The position numbers and the translations under genes are program-made. Below, one piece after another: positions 24,033 through 33,502 of a DNA stretch of 64,000 nt. The notes beneath the pieces were generated by a model. That model was not told where the DNA came from, did not search any database, and saw only the letters and a program-made list of their open reading frames with translations. How positions within the stretch are numbered: position 1 is the stretch's first letter; each line of letters begins with the position of its first letter. The stretch is from contig NZ_JBHLWI010000040.1 in the NCBI RefSeq assembly GCF_042432905.1, positions 62,001 through 126,000 of the forward strand, written 5' to 3'. This DNA comes from Fontibacter flavus (GTDB lineage Bacteria > Bacteroidota > Bacteroidia > Cytophagales > Cyclobacteriaceae).

Positions 24033-26156
24033 TTAAGAGAATAAATTATAGGTGATCAATGCTGCCAGATAAGCAAATCCAGTCATGACGATAGTTTGAA
24101 GGGCTGGCCATTTCCAGCTTTTTGTCTCCCGATACACGACTGCCAAGGTGCTCATACACTGCATGGCAAAGGCATAAAAGACCATTAAGGAGAATGCAGT
24201 CGCTTTATTGAATACTTTTTCTCCAGTATTAGGGTTGACCTCTTGGTCCAGTTTTTCTCTAATGGTCAATTCATTTTCCAAATCGCCCCCAATGCTATAA
24301 ATGGTGGCAATCGTAGCCACAAATACCTCCCGTGCTGCAAAAGAAGTGATCAGGGCAATGCCGATCTTCCAATCATAGCCCAAAGGTTTGATCACAGGTT
24401 CAATACCTTTTCCCAAAATTCCGATGAATGAAGATTCCAACGCTTTAGAGGCATATAATTCCTCAATAGGATCATGCTCCTCCTCTGCGCTGTTGGCCAA
24501 CAGTTCTTCTTTTTCTTGAGCCAGTGCAGCCATTTTTTCTGCCGGACCATAGGAGGCCAGTACCCAAAGTACAATGGAAATGGATAAAATTACTTTTCCC
24601 GCTTCAAAGACAAAGGTTTTAGATTTACTGTACATGGTCAGCAAAACAGCTTTCCATCTCGGGAAACGATAAATCGGCAGATCTGTCATGAAATAACTGC
24701 TTCCTTGATTTTTTAAGATGAAGTTCAGTATCAGGGCACCCCCCAAAGTACCTATTACCCCCAAAAGATACATGGCCAAAAGTGCCAATGCCTGCAGACT
24801 GATCCCAAAATACGGTTCATCAGGTACAGTCAGTCCGATCAATATGATGTAAACAGGTAGCCTTGCGGAACAGGACATCCAAGGAGTGACTAATATGGTA
24901 ATCAGCTTTTCCTTCACATTACTGATACTTCTTGTGGCCATGATGCCTGGAATGGCACAGGCCAAACCTGAAATCAAGGGAACCACACTTTTACCATGAA
25001 GGCCAAAAGGCCTCATAATCCTGTCCATCAGGAATACAACCCTTGACATGTAACCGGTGTCCTCCAAAAATGCCAGAAAACCAAATAGTAAGGCAATTTG
25101 CGGGATGAAAATAACGATCCCTCCAATTCCAGGAATGATACCTTCAGCCAAAAGATCAGTGAAAATCCCCGGAGGAAGATGATTTGAAATCCAAGAACCA
25201 AAAAAAGCGAATGTTTCATCTATCAGATCCATAGGTACCTCTGCCCAAGCAAAGATGGCCTGGAAAATCAATAACATCACTGCCAGGAAGAACGCATAGC
25301 CCAAAACTGGATGCAGCAAAAATTTATCTAAGGATAGGGTGAAGTTTTTGGATTGAACAGGTGTCCTGATGATACACTTTTCAAGAATACTGTTTATTTT
25401 TTGATAACGGGATTGGGTTTCCTGAACTTGAACCTGACCGTAGCTTTCAACAGGCTTTGAAAGGTGTTGCTGTATCCAAGTGAGGTCTTCCTGTGAAATA
25501 GTCTTGTCAAAAGCTGAAAAAACCAAAAATTGGAAAGCCTGGTAAGGAGTTTGGAATCCGAACTTTTGTCGGATCAAATCCAATACATTTCCTTCTATGA
25601 ATGTATCGACTGCGAGGAATGGTTTAGCTTTTTCAAATTTTTCACCTGAAATAAGGTCCCGGATTTTATCAATTCCTTCACTTTTTCTAGCATCTGTCAG
25701 TACTAAGGGGACTCCCAGAGCCTTATACAGTTCAAAAATTTTGATTTCAATCCCTTTTTTGATGGCCAAATCCTGCATATTGATGATAAAAGCAGCTGGA
25801 ATGCCTAAATCCATCACCTGAGTTCCCAAAAGCAAGCTCCTTTCTAGGTTGGTACCATCCAATACCACCAATACAGCATCAAGTTTCCCTCCATCATCCA
25901 GTCCGTTCAAAACCCTGTGGGCAATAACTTCATCTTCTGATTTTGGATAAAGACTGTAGGTTCCCGGCAAATCAATAATTTCGAAACTTTTTTCCCCTTT
26001 TCTGTAGTATCCGGTAGTTTTATCAACGGTAACCCCAGGATAATTGCCTACTTTCTGACTCATCCCAGTAAGCTGATTAAAGATGCTGGACTTTCCCACA
26101 TTTGGGTTTCCAATGATGGCAATTTTCCGGATTTTGGAAGGAGTTAAGGTTTCCAT
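24033..26156 (-). CDS. feoB: Ferrous iron transport protein B
   Basis: Inner-membrane Fe2+ uptake protein driven or gated by a cytoplasmic G-protein domain. In the 707 residues the G domain (about 1-170) has G1 GNPNVGKSS, G3 DLPGTYS and G4 NMQD, with the helical GDI domain to about 270. The membrane part has the two Gate regions (GGIVIFIPQIALLFGFLAFLED and SFAAREVFVATIA) and the conserved Cys of WMSCSARLPVY. It begins 3 bp after the feoA stop and is followed at 1 bp by the Cys-rich ORF. There is no Fur-box-like sequence that I can identify with confidence upstream of feoA. Confidence 0.96.
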   Translation of the reverse strand: METLTPSKIRKIAIIGNPNVGKSSIFNQLTGMSQKVGNYPGVTVDKTTGYYRKGEKSFEIIDLPGTYSLYPKSEDEVIAHRVLNGLDDGGKLDAVLVVLDGTNLERSLLLGTQVMDLGIPAAFIINMQDLAIKKGIEIKIFELYKALGVPLVLTDARKSEGIDKIRDLISGEKFEKAKPFLAVDTFIEGNVLDLIRQKFGFQTPYQAFQFLVFSAFDKTISQEDLTWIQQHLSKPVESYGQVQVQETQSRYQKINSILEKCIIRTPVQSKNFTLSLDKFLLHPVLGYAFFLAVMLLIFQAIFAWAEVPMDLIDETFAFFGSWISNHLPPGIFTDLLAEGIIPGIGGIVIFIPQIALLFGFLAFLEDTGYMSRVVFLMDRIMRPFGLHGKSVVPLISGLACAIPGIMATRSISNVKEKLITILVTPWMSCSARLPVYIILIGLTVPDEPYFGISLQALALLAMYLLGVIGTLGGALILNFILKNQGSSYFMTDLPIYRFPRWKAVLLTMYSKSKTFVFEAGKVILSISIVLWVLASYGPAEKMAALAQEKEELLANSAEEEHDPIEELYASKALESSFIGILGKGIEPVIKPLGYDWKIGIALITSFAAREVFVATIATIYSIGGDLENELTIREKLDQEVNPNTGEKVFNKATAFSLMVFYAFAMQCMSTLAVVYRETKSWKWPALQTIVMTGFAYLAALITYNLFS

Positions 26157-26159
26157 GGA

Positions 26160-26384
26160 TTAAAGGGGACTGACCTCAAGAAGACTTGCCTCTTGCGTTC
26201 GGAGAGCAATGATGTTTCCATCTATCAGAAATGCAATTGGACCCTTAAAAGGAGCCTTCTTGACGACCGTAAGCTGTTTGCCCGGAAGAAAACCCATTTC
26301 AAGAAAATTTATGGTCAAAGGAGATGATTTGATTTCCTCTAATCTCGCATTCTGTCCTATGGCCAATTGGTCAGCAGTTAACAT
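26160..26384 (-). CDS. feoA: Ferrous iron transport protein A
   Basis: A 74-residue cytoplasmic SH3-like protein, the usual length of FeoA, first gene of the feoA-feoB-Cys-rich operon. The features are LAIGQNARLEEI at the N-terminus, FLEMGFLPGKQLTVVKKAPFKGPIAF in the middle and a closing ALRTQEASLLEV strand. It is believed to help FeoB function by direct contact. The ATG at 26384 is the only plausible start. Confidence 0.93.
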   Translation of the reverse strand: MLTADQLAIGQNARLEEIKSSPLTINFLEMGFLPGKQLTVVKKAPFKGPIAFLIDGNIIALRTQEASLLEVSPL

Positions 26385-26453
26385 GAGCAGGTTTTGATTT
26401 GGCCTGCAATTTAAGCTTTATTTGGATTGAATAAATATAAAATCCTAAAAGTT

Positions 26454-28232
26454 TTACTCGATCCAGATCCAATTTAACCTCAGCTTTTCACCTTTGTCTA
26501 ACTTGGCATTTAAAGTAATAGTATAATATCCGGGTTCAGGGAAGTCCATTCTGCTTAAATGGGAATCCACAAACTCTTCTGTGTAGAAATTCTCATTTGG
26601 TTCGACCACAATTTTTCCGGTTGGTGACAAGAAAGCCTGAATACTTTTTTGTGTATCGTTGCCTACACTGATTTCAACAGGAGTTTTGGAGGGGTTGGCA
26701 TAGGAAATACTCAGTTGTTTTTCCCCTGCTTCCTTCATATATACCTGCCATTCAAGTTTTGTTTCTTTTTCCAGTGAAATGTATTCAGGAGAAACCCTGT
26801 CAAGTTTGGTGGATTTATTGAGTTGCAGAAGTTCATTGGAATAATTCAATGAGACTCCTCCAAAAGAGGACTCTGCTGCCACTTTAGTTTCTAATTCCAA
26901 ATTGTTTTCATATTCCAATACCAAAACCGAAATGTATGGATCGGGCTGTTTATGAGGTAATGCTATATGTAGGCTAGGTCCTGACTGCTTGAATTCTAAA
27001 GGATTTTGAAGCTTATCCGAAAGCAAATAAACAGAGGAAGGTTTGTTTAGGATGCCAGTGAACCTGAGAATTCTATCCAAAGGCCAATTGAAGACATGAA
27101 GGTAGACCTTATTGGCAGTCCCTTCTCTTTTGTAAGTGATTTTACCCCAGTCATATTGCCTAGCCCTCAATTCTAAACCTCCTGCTTTGTAAATTGACTC
27201 CCCATTGATGGCAAGCCATTTGCCCATGTCTTCCAATCTTGAAATGGATTCATAGGGCAATGATCCATCTGCTCTAGGGCCAATATTCAACATGAAGTTT
27301 CCGTTCAGGCTTACATTATTGATCAATGCCTGCAAAAGTTGATTCGTGGATTTCCAGTCATTCTCCAGGGCATGATATCCCCAAGAGTGGGCAATTGTAC
27401 CAGGGGTCTGCCAAGGGTTGTTTTGATAGACCGCACCTAGTTGGTTATCGCCCAAAGTTTCAAAGTCAATTTCAGGATCCGAAACCGGTAATCCTAGTCT
27501 TGAATTGATCAAACAGGCAGGCTGAAGTTCCCTGACCATGTCGATTATTTGACGCAATTGCCTTTCCTTGACAATGGTCTGCTGATGAGGAATCCACATA
27601 TCAAACCAAAGCATTGCGATATCACCATAATTAGTAAGGAGTTCTTGTATTTGAGGGATTACTTTCTCTTGCCAATATTGGTCAAACTGCGCATCAGTAA
27701 GGTCTTTTGTCAATTCCCTGTTGTGGTCCCAGCCATAGGGATGTTCCCAGTCTACCCAATGAGAGTAGTAAAACCCCAATTTCATATCATGCTTTTTACA
27801 GGCATCAGCAAGTTCAGCAATGATGTCCCGGCTCTTGGGGTCGTAGTTTTTGAAGCTATACGAACCGACTTTTGTGTCCCATAAGGCAAAACCATCATGA
27901 TGTTTGGCAGTGATGGTGATGTAATGCATCCCTGCGTTTTTCGCCAAAAGCACCCACTCCTCAGGATTGATATCATCCCAGACAAATCGCTCTGCTAATT
28001 TCCCATACTCTTCAGTAGGAATGCGGTTTCGGTACTTTATCCATTCAGCATAGTTGTTGAAATGTCTGATTTTTTCCCCTTTCCAAAGACCTTCAGCACC
28101 ACTGTAGAGGCCCCAATGGATGAACATTCCGAATCGGGCATCTGTCCACCAATCTGTCCGGGATTCCTGAGCCATCATGCTCTTTGGGAGCAGTAGATTA
28201 AAGGCAAAAATGAAATAGAAAATCAGTCTCAT
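26454..28232 (-). CDS. GH29 alpha-L-fucosidase, exported
   Basis: A 592-residue retaining alpha-L-fucosidase of glycoside hydrolase family 29 that would release terminal L-fucose from glycans. The signal peptide is residues 1-21 (ending MMAQE). The catalytic (beta/alpha)8 domain spans about 25-345 with FGMFIHWGLYS (His39), TAKHHDGFALW (His111-His112-Asp113), the nucleophile in AMLWFDMW (Asp211) and NGNFMLNIGPRADG. C-terminal beta-sandwich domains (about 350-592) are accessory. It is divergently oriented to the EEP-family gene with a 156-bp gap. It is not linked to the SusC/SusD pair but could act in the same glycan diet. Confidence 0.93.
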   Translation of the reverse strand: MRLIFYFIFAFNLLLPKSMMAQESRTDWWTDARFGMFIHWGLYSGAEGLWKGEKIRHFNNYAEWIKYRNRIPTEEYGKLAERFVWDDINPEEWVLLAKNAGMHYITITAKHHDGFALWDTKVGSYSFKNYDPKSRDIIAELADACKKHDMKLGFYYSHWVDWEHPYGWDHNRELTKDLTDAQFDQYWQEKVIPQIQELLTNYGDIAMLWFDMWIPHQQTIVKERQLRQIIDMVRELQPACLINSRLGLPVSDPEIDFETLGDNQLGAVYQNNPWQTPGTIAHSWGYHALENDWKSTNQLLQALINNVSLNGNFMLNIGPRADGSLPYESISRLEDMGKWLAINGESIYKAGGLELRARQYDWGKITYKREGTANKVYLHVFNWPLDRILRFTGILNKPSSVYLLSDKLQNPLEFKQSGPSLHIALPHKQPDPYISVLVLEYENNLELETKVAAESSFGGVSLNYSNELLQLNKSTKLDRVSPEYISLEKETKLEWQVYMKEAGEKQLSISYANPSKTPVEISVGNDTQKSIQAFLSPTGKIVVEPNENFYTEEFVDSHLSRMDFPEPGYYTITLNAKLDKGEKLRLNWIWIE

Positions 28233-28388
28233 TTATTTGTATTTATGTCAATCCAAAGCTAAGTAACATTGATGTCCTTGGTTGGTATGAAATTAACCCT
28301 TTTTTCAATTTTGTTTCCATCTTCTTTGGAAATCGAACATATCAAGAGGAAAATGCTTAATTTAAGAATCCTTTCAAAGTTTTAGGAT

Positions 28389-29189
28389 ATGGACAAATTA
28401 TTGATCGTATTTCTCTTTTTTATTTTGATGATACCAAATTCTATTGCCCAGCAACATCCTCTTGAACTGAGGATCATGAGCTATAATATCTATCATGGAG
28501 AAAACCCCTATCAAAGGGGGACTTCTAATATGGGTGATGTTACAGCACTGATCAAAATGATTAAGCCAGACTTTTTGGCATTGCAGGAGGTGGATAGTAT
28601 GACGTTGAGGACAGCAGGTTTTGCGGGGAGCAAACTCGATTTGACAGACATTTGGGCAAAATCATCTGGTATGAATGGTTTTTTTGCCAAAGCCATTGAC
28701 TTTAGTGAGGGTGGATATGGGGAAGCGGTTCTAGTCAGGCAAAATGCTGTTTTTGAATCGGTATCTCTACCCACCCCTATGGGCGGAGAAGGAAGGAGCA
28801 TGGCTGTGGCTCATGTAGAATTTGAAGATGGACGTAAGATTACCTTTGCTGGCACCCATTTATGCCATGAATTTGAGGAAAACCGCACTGCTCAGGTCAA
28901 AGGGATCAAAGATTACTTTAAAGGATATTCACACCCTGTCGTGGTAGTGGGTGATTTTAATTTTGAGCCTTTAGAAGGAGGATATGTGCTGATGAGTGAG
29001 GATTTTCTTGATGCGGCTAAGGTTTTTGGTGAAACAAAAAACACCTATCCTACAGATCAGCCCAACATCAGAATAGATTATATCTGGCTGGTCAAAAATG
29101 CCACCTGGCATGTCAAGGATTTCCAAGTAATGGAAGGTATTGCCCACTCAGATCATTTGCCAGTGTATACAGTGGTAAGCTTTCAATAG
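28389..29189 (+). CDS. Exported endonuclease/exonuclease/phosphatase (EEP) family protein
   Basis: A 266-residue metal-dependent phosphodiesterase-fold protein with a signal peptide (MDKLLIVFLFFILMIPNSIAQ). EEP core motifs appear in order: RIMSYNIYHGEN, DFLALQEVD (metal-binding Glu), GTHLCHE, VVVGDFNFEP (Asp-x-Asn) and the terminal SDHLPVY with catalytic Asp-His. Exported members hydrolyse nucleic acids, phospholipids or sugar phosphates; which applies here is unclear. It precedes the DUF1080 gene by 184 bp on the same strand. Confidence 0.9.
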   Translation: MDKLLIVFLFFILMIPNSIAQQHPLELRIMSYNIYHGENPYQRGTSNMGDVTALIKMIKPDFLALQEVDSMTLRTAGFAGSKLDLTDIWAKSSGMNGFFAKAIDFSEGGYGEAVLVRQNAVFESVSLPTPMGGEGRSMAVAHVEFEDGRKITFAGTHLCHEFEENRTAQVKGIKDYFKGYSHPVVVVGDFNFEPLEGGYVLMSEDFLDAAKVFGETKNTYPTDQPNIRIDYIWLVKNATWHVKDFQVMEGIAHSDHLPVYTVVSFQ

Positions 29190-29373
29190 TGACCAAATGA
29201 ATAACCATTTTTGTCATGATTGAAAATTATCAAAGAACTATCAGGTTTATTGACCAGAAAAGCATTGAAAATATGCTCTTTTCTGTAAAATGCTGGCTGG
29301 TTTCGGTTCTCAATCAATAACTTGACCAAAAAGGGATATTTTGAATCAGAGATTTCTAAATGATAAAACCAGC

Positions 29374-30258
29374 ATGATGAAAAAATCAACAAAACAAATT
29401 TCAACTCTCATCTTGACCATCTTTGCAGTTTGCAGTCTATCCTGTTCTCCTGATTCCAAAAAAGAGGAAGCCGTTGTAGGAGAATGGATGCAGCTTTTTA
29501 ATGGTCAGGATATGGATGACTGGATAGTCAAAATAGCCAAGCATGAGCTACATGACAATTTTGCCAATACTTTCCGGGTAGAGGAGGGGATGCTGAAGGT
29601 CAGGTATGACGGTTATGAGGCTTTTAATCAGCAATATGGGCATATTTTTTACAAAGAACCCTTTTCACATTACTTACTCCGAGTGGAGTATAGATTTGTG
29701 GGTGATCAGGCTCCTGAAGGTGAAGGTTGGGCTTTCAGGAATTCCGGCGCAATGTTGCATTGTCAGGATCCGGCCACTATGTTGAAGGACCAGGATTTCC
29801 CTATATCAGTGGAAGGCCAATTGTTGGGCGGTGATGGCGTCAATGAGAGGTCGACGAGCAATCTCTGTACTCCAGGAACGAATGTGGTGATGAATGGGGA
29901 ATTGTTTACGCCGCATTGTGTGAATTCTACATCGAAAACCTACCATGGTGATCAATGGGTGACTGCCGAATTCCTGGTACTTGGGGATTCTGTAATCCAT
30001 CATATTTTGGAAGGGAAATCTGTACTTACTTATTATCATCCGCAGATAGGGGGAGGGAATGTCAACCCTGTTGATCCCGAAGTGAAAATTGATGGAATGC
30101 CACTAAAGGCTGGCTATATTTCCCTGCAAAGTGAAAGTCATCCCATTGATTTCAGGAAAGTGGAGCTATTTGATTTGGTCTCTTTTCAAAAAGATCAGAT
30201 TAAATTGAAGGAAGTCCTGAACCAACTGGGTTATGGTGCTTTCACAAAAGAGGATTGA
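29374..30258 (+). CDS. DUF1080 (3-keto-disaccharide hydrolase-like) lipoprotein
   Basis: A 294-residue lipoprotein: a Lys-rich start, hydrophobic core and lipobox SLSC with Cys about 24. The body is a concanavalin-like beta-sandwich of the DUF1080 family: WMQLFNGQDMDDWIVKI, YGHIFYKEPFSHYLLRVEYRF, AFRNSGAMLHCQDP, PISVEGQLLGG and GYISLQSESHPIDFRKVELFDL. DUF1080 proteins include 3-keto-disaccharide and 3-keto-glucoside hydrolases, acting with keto-sugar-forming oxidoreductases, none of which are in this window. I start at the ATG at 29374 because the longer TTG reading (29341) does not give a signal peptide. Confidence 0.88.
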   Translation: MMKKSTKQISTLILTIFAVCSLSCSPDSKKEEAVVGEWMQLFNGQDMDDWIVKIAKHELHDNFANTFRVEEGMLKVRYDGYEAFNQQYGHIFYKEPFSHYLLRVEYRFVGDQAPEGEGWAFRNSGAMLHCQDPATMLKDQDFPISVEGQLLGGDGVNERSTSNLCTPGTNVVMNGELFTPHCVNSTSKTYHGDQWVTAEFLVLGDSVIHHILEGKSVLTYYHPQIGGGNVNPVDPEVKIDGMPLKAGYISLQSESHPIDFRKVELFDLVSFQKDQIKLKEVLNQLGYGAFTKED

Positions 30259-30350
30259 TAAAATATGTATATTTGCTATTCTAGCGCTAAACAAATATCG
30301 ACCAATTTTCAGATGACCGGATATTTGTGGATAATCATTTTAGCTAGATT

Positions 30351-30393
30351 AAAAACAAAAGTATCACAGGCTCTCTGTGATACTTTTGTTTTT
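30351..30393. terminator. Bidirectional terminator between convergent genes
   Basis: A 19-bp perfect inverted repeat (AAAAACAAAAGTATCACAG with its complement) and a 5-nt loop. A/T runs on both sides serve the DUF1080 gene on the plus strand and the dienelactone hydrolase on the minus strand. Confidence 0.88.
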
Positions 30394-30410
30394 GAAGAGA
30401 GTAAAGGTTT

Positions 30411-31298
30411 TTATTTTAGATGATTTCTAAAGAATTCAATGGTTCTTTCCCAGGCTAATTTGGCAGCAGCCTCATCATACCTAGGTGTAGAATGGTTGTG
30501 AAATCCATGGTTGGCACCTGGATAGAAAAAGACCTCGTATTCCTTGCTATTTTCTTTCAATGCTGCTTCATATGGAGGCCATCCTTCATTTACACGGGTA
30601 TCCAGTTCAGCATAATGTAGCTGTAAGGGAGCTTTGATATTAGGAACAAGTTCAGCAGGAGCCTGACCACCATAAAATGGAACAGAAGCCTTAAGGTCCG
30701 GTCTCTTGACCGCCATCATGTTGCAAATCCACGCACCGAAGCAAAAGCCTACGATACCGACATTTCCGGTACAATGTTCATGTTCCTTCAGCAATTCAAA
30801 AGCTGCAATAAAGTCTTCAAGGATTTCATTTCTGTCCCTTTTCGCCTGCATGGTTCTTCCTTCATCATCATTTCCAGGATACCCCCCTAAAGGATACAGT
30901 GCATCCGGTCCAAAGGCTATGAAGCCATCCACTGCAGCTTGCTTAACGGTGTCTTCAATATACGGATTCAAACCTCTGTTTTCGTGGACCACAATGATTC
31001 CGGGTATTTTTCCTTTTGCATCGGCAGGCCTTGCCAATAATCCTCTCATTTTTCCGCCTCCTAAAGGGGAATCATATTCCACATATTCAGTGATGATTCT
31101 CGGGTCATTACTGTCGAACCTTTTGGTTTTGAGGTAATCAGGCATCAAAAAGGACATCAAAGAGCTCACTGTAATACCTCCAACAGCAAATGCGGATAGT
31201 CGCTTTACAAAGTCCCTTCTTTCTATTCTATTATGGCAATAATCGTCGTAAAGGGTGAAAATTTCCTGCTTTAGATCTTCTTTCTTGATAGGTTTCAT
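30411..31298 (-). CDS. Dienelactone hydrolase family protein, possible Tat substrate
   Basis: A 295-residue alpha/beta hydrolase of the DLH type. The triad is visible: nucleophile Cys in VGFCFGAWI (G-x-C-x-G), Asp in AELDTRVNEG and His in PGANHGFHN. The N-terminal RRDFVKRLSAFAVGGITVSSLMSF (split: twin Arg, then a hydrophobic segment, about residues 22-50) looks like a Tat-like signal but is preceded by about 20 extra residues, as in other Bacteroidota members. The substrate is unknown; relatives hydrolyse lactones or esters. It converges with DUF1080 across a shared terminator. Confidence 0.88.
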   Translation of the reverse strand: MKPIKKEDLKQEIFTLYDDYCHNRIERRDFVKRLSAFAVGGITVSSLMSFLMPDYLKTKRFDSNDPRIITEYVEYDSPLGGGKMRGLLARPADAKGKIPGIIVVHENRGLNPYIEDTVKQAAVDGFIAFGPDALYPLGGYPGNDDEGRTMQAKRDRNEILEDFIAAFELLKEHEHCTGNVGIVGFCFGAWICNMMAVKRPDLKASVPFYGGQAPAELVPNIKAPLQLHYAELDTRVNEGWPPYEAALKENSKEYEVFFYPGANHGFHNHSTPRYDEAAAKLAWERTIEFFRNHLK

Positions 31299-31420
31299 AA
31301 TACAAATGTTGATAGCTAATAAACCAGATTGGTCAAATAAAGATACAATTTAGGGGAATATTTGGATAATCCTTCTGATTTTAAGGCTCTTCGGGAATTA
31401 ATAGGGGTGATAGGTTGCAA

Positions 31421-31452
31421 AAAAAAGGGGCACTGCGTTTGCAATGCCCCGT
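31421..31452 (-). terminator. Intrinsic terminator for the DUF4097 gene operon
   Basis: GGGGCA-C-TGC/GCA-A-TGCCCC stem with one mismatch and a GTTT loop. On the minus strand it is followed by a T8 run. It lies just after the stop of the gene at 31477. Confidence 0.8.
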
Positions 31453-31476
31453 TTATTAAAAGTCAGGTAATCTGTA

Positions 31477-32418
31477 TCAATTTTGAATAGTGATGTTGCC
31501 GGAAGTTATATTGCCTTTGATGCTATAATCAGCACCATTGTCAATATTCAAGCCCCTAGTCGACCTGGAGTTACCAACGGTGATATTGCCTGAGGTAGCG
31601 TTCAATTTATAATTGAAGTTTGCCAAATTGGAATTGGTCTGGATTTTGAAATTACCAGAGGTTCCGTTGATGCTGGTTTCAGTTCCAAGCCCTGAATTAA
31701 GTGCATTTAAATTACCTGAAGTAAGTCTAAGCTCACCCAGTTCCGCTACATTTTCCAGTTTGGCATTACCGGAGGTCAAGCTGATATTCATTTTGCCGAC
31801 TATATTGTTGGCAGTAATGCCACCGCTGCTGGATGCATATTGAATATCACCTTTCACATCCTGAAACTGGGCACTTCCAGAGCCGATATTTCCTTTGATA
31901 TTGCCGGCAATTTGTTGCAGACGAATGGAGCCTGAGCCAGCTTTAACTTCAACATCTCCTTCAATATTATTTCCCGTTATTTTTCCTGACCCAACCGAAA
32001 GGGATGTGAGGCTGGATTTAACATTTGAAGCATTGACAGTCCCCGAACCACCTTTGATATCTAGTCCCATGTTTTGGGGACCTTGGATTTTGATATACCC
32101 TTTAGTCCTAATGTTTGTCCAATTGGTTCTGGTAGTAGTGACTTTATGGCTTATTTTCAAAATATTTCCGGCAGTCACAAAAATAATATCCTGATCATGA
32201 AAAGTTGATTCCAGGAAAGCGTCCACTGAAATTTCGTTGGATTGGCCTTCCCCGGAATATTCTACCTCTAGAGCTCCGCCGTTTACTTCGATCCTGGTAA
32301 TGCCTGAAAATGATTTCTGGACATCAACCAAAGTTTTCATCTGTGCGAATCCCTGCTGGAATCCGGTTAGCAGCATCAGTAGAATTGCTGAAAGTGAAAG
32401 TTTAAGATAGTTTTTCAT
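31477..32418 (-). CDS. DUF4097/DUF2807-type beta-solenoid (head GIN domain-like) exported protein
   Basis: A 313-residue exported protein: signal peptide about 1-25 (ends GFAQ), then a right-handed beta-solenoid made of short repeats rich in Gly/Ser/Asn such as GSGKITGNNIEGDVEVKAGS, GSGSAQFQDV, TSGNAKLENV and TSGNLNALNS. Such repeats define DUF4097/DUF2807 putative auto-transported adhesin or head GIN proteins, of unknown role but often encoded with cell-envelope stress regulators in Bacteroidota. It is the last gene of the ECF sigma operon, 34 bp after the beta-barrel gene. Confidence 0.82.
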   Translation of the reverse strand: MKNYLKLSLSAILLMLLTGFQQGFAQMKTLVDVQKSFSGITRIEVNGGALEVEYSGEGQSNEISVDAFLESTFHDQDIIFVTAGNILKISHKVTTTRTNWTNIRTKGYIKIQGPQNMGLDIKGGSGTVNASNVKSSLTSLSVGSGKITGNNIEGDVEVKAGSGSIRLQQIAGNIKGNIGSGSAQFQDVKGDIQYASSSGGITANNIVGKMNISLTSGNAKLENVAELGELRLTSGNLNALNSGLGTETSINGTSGNFKIQTNSNLANFNYKLNATSGNITVGNSRSTRGLNIDNGADYSIKGNITSGNITIQN

Positions 32419-32452
32419 AGTATGGCTTGGTTTAATTTTTGATTCAAATTAT

Positions 32453-33481
32453 TTAGAATATGATGCCAAAAGTGATGGGGTTAAGTTCAGGTCCTGCACC
32501 TTCTTTGAACAGTGTATTCAAATCATAAGTCCCGAAGAAATTAATGCGCCCTACACCTATTTCTCCCCTGATACCATATCTGAAGTTATTCAGATAAGCT
32601 CCAGTGGATTCAAAATCTTTTCTTCTTCCACCTCCGTCAAGGGGACGATAAACATACTTACTCCTTCCTCCCATACGGTAGCCGGCATAAGGTCCAAAAG
32701 CTATTCGGAATCCTCTTTCACCTTGGTCATTCATCTGTCCAAAGTCCAGTTTGAACAAAGACATCGCTGTCAAGTAGGAAGCTGTAATTTTACTTTTGAA
32801 GCCATTTACATCAGTTCTTTGAATAAAATCAATTTCCCCATCTCCTCTTACAGCCTGCGTTTGGCGGTTGTCAAATTTAAAATTGTACCAATTGACACCC
32901 AATCCCAAATCCCAATGAAAACCTTTGCTGATTCTTTGACTGGCCATCCAGTTGAGGCCTACATTCCAGCTTCCCCAACCTTTTACGGAGTAGTCAGCAG
33001 AACTTAGTCCTTGTGAAATTGAATTGTTTTCAATGTAATTGTTGATGCCGAGGTCTACATTGAAATAGGTACGGAAGGGAGGGTCACTTTTTTTTCTGGT
33101 TCCTGTTTCTACTTTCACTTTGGTATCCCCTCTGCTTTCATCAACAGTAACCCGTACACCACCGATCATAACTTCGGTTTCTAAACCGTCTTCACGTACA
33201 CGGACTACCTCTCTGTTGCCTTTTCTGTTTTGTACTTCAACTACTACCAATTCTCCGGTTTTTTCATCTACTTCCAAATCCAGTTCTCGGATGATTTGGT
33301 TGATGTTCATGGTTTTGAGCCTTTCAAAGTCCTCTTTGTTGTCCACTAAAATGACAATCTTACCAGATTTTCCAAATTCAACAATAATGCTGTCATTCTG
33401 AACCAACAAGTGATCATTGGACCTACCAAAGGCAAGCTGGACTAATCCCAGCATACAAAATAATAACAGGTATTTTTTCAT
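32453..33481 (-). CDS. Outer-membrane beta-barrel protein of the ECF operon
   Basis: A 342-residue exported protein (signal peptide MKKYLLLFCMLGLVQLAFG). Residues 20-130 are soluble and charged, with NREVVRVREDGLETEVMIGG strands; residues 140-342 show alternating beta-strands with YFNVDLGINNYIE at the start and ITFGIIF at the end, which fits an outer-membrane porin-type barrel. I do not know a named family. Third gene of the operon after sigma and anti-sigma, 21 bp from the latter, so it is probably a target or sensor of that system. Confidence 0.75.
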   Translation of the reverse strand: MKKYLLLFCMLGLVQLAFGRSNDHLLVQNDSIIVEFGKSGKIVILVDNKEDFERLKTMNINQIIRELDLEVDEKTGELVVVEVQNRKGNREVVRVREDGLETEVMIGGVRVTVDESRGDTKVKVETGTRKKSDPPFRTYFNVDLGINNYIENNSISQGLSSADYSVKGWGSWNVGLNWMASQRISKGFHWDLGLGVNWYNFKFDNRQTQAVRGDGEIDFIQRTDVNGFKSKITASYLTAMSLFKLDFGQMNDQGERGFRIAFGPYAGYRMGGRSKYVYRPLDGGGRRKDFESTGAYLNNFRYGIRGEIGVGRINFFGTYDLNTLFKEGAGPELNPITFGIIF

Positions 33482-33502
33482 CGCTATATTTTCTAAATAT
33501 GG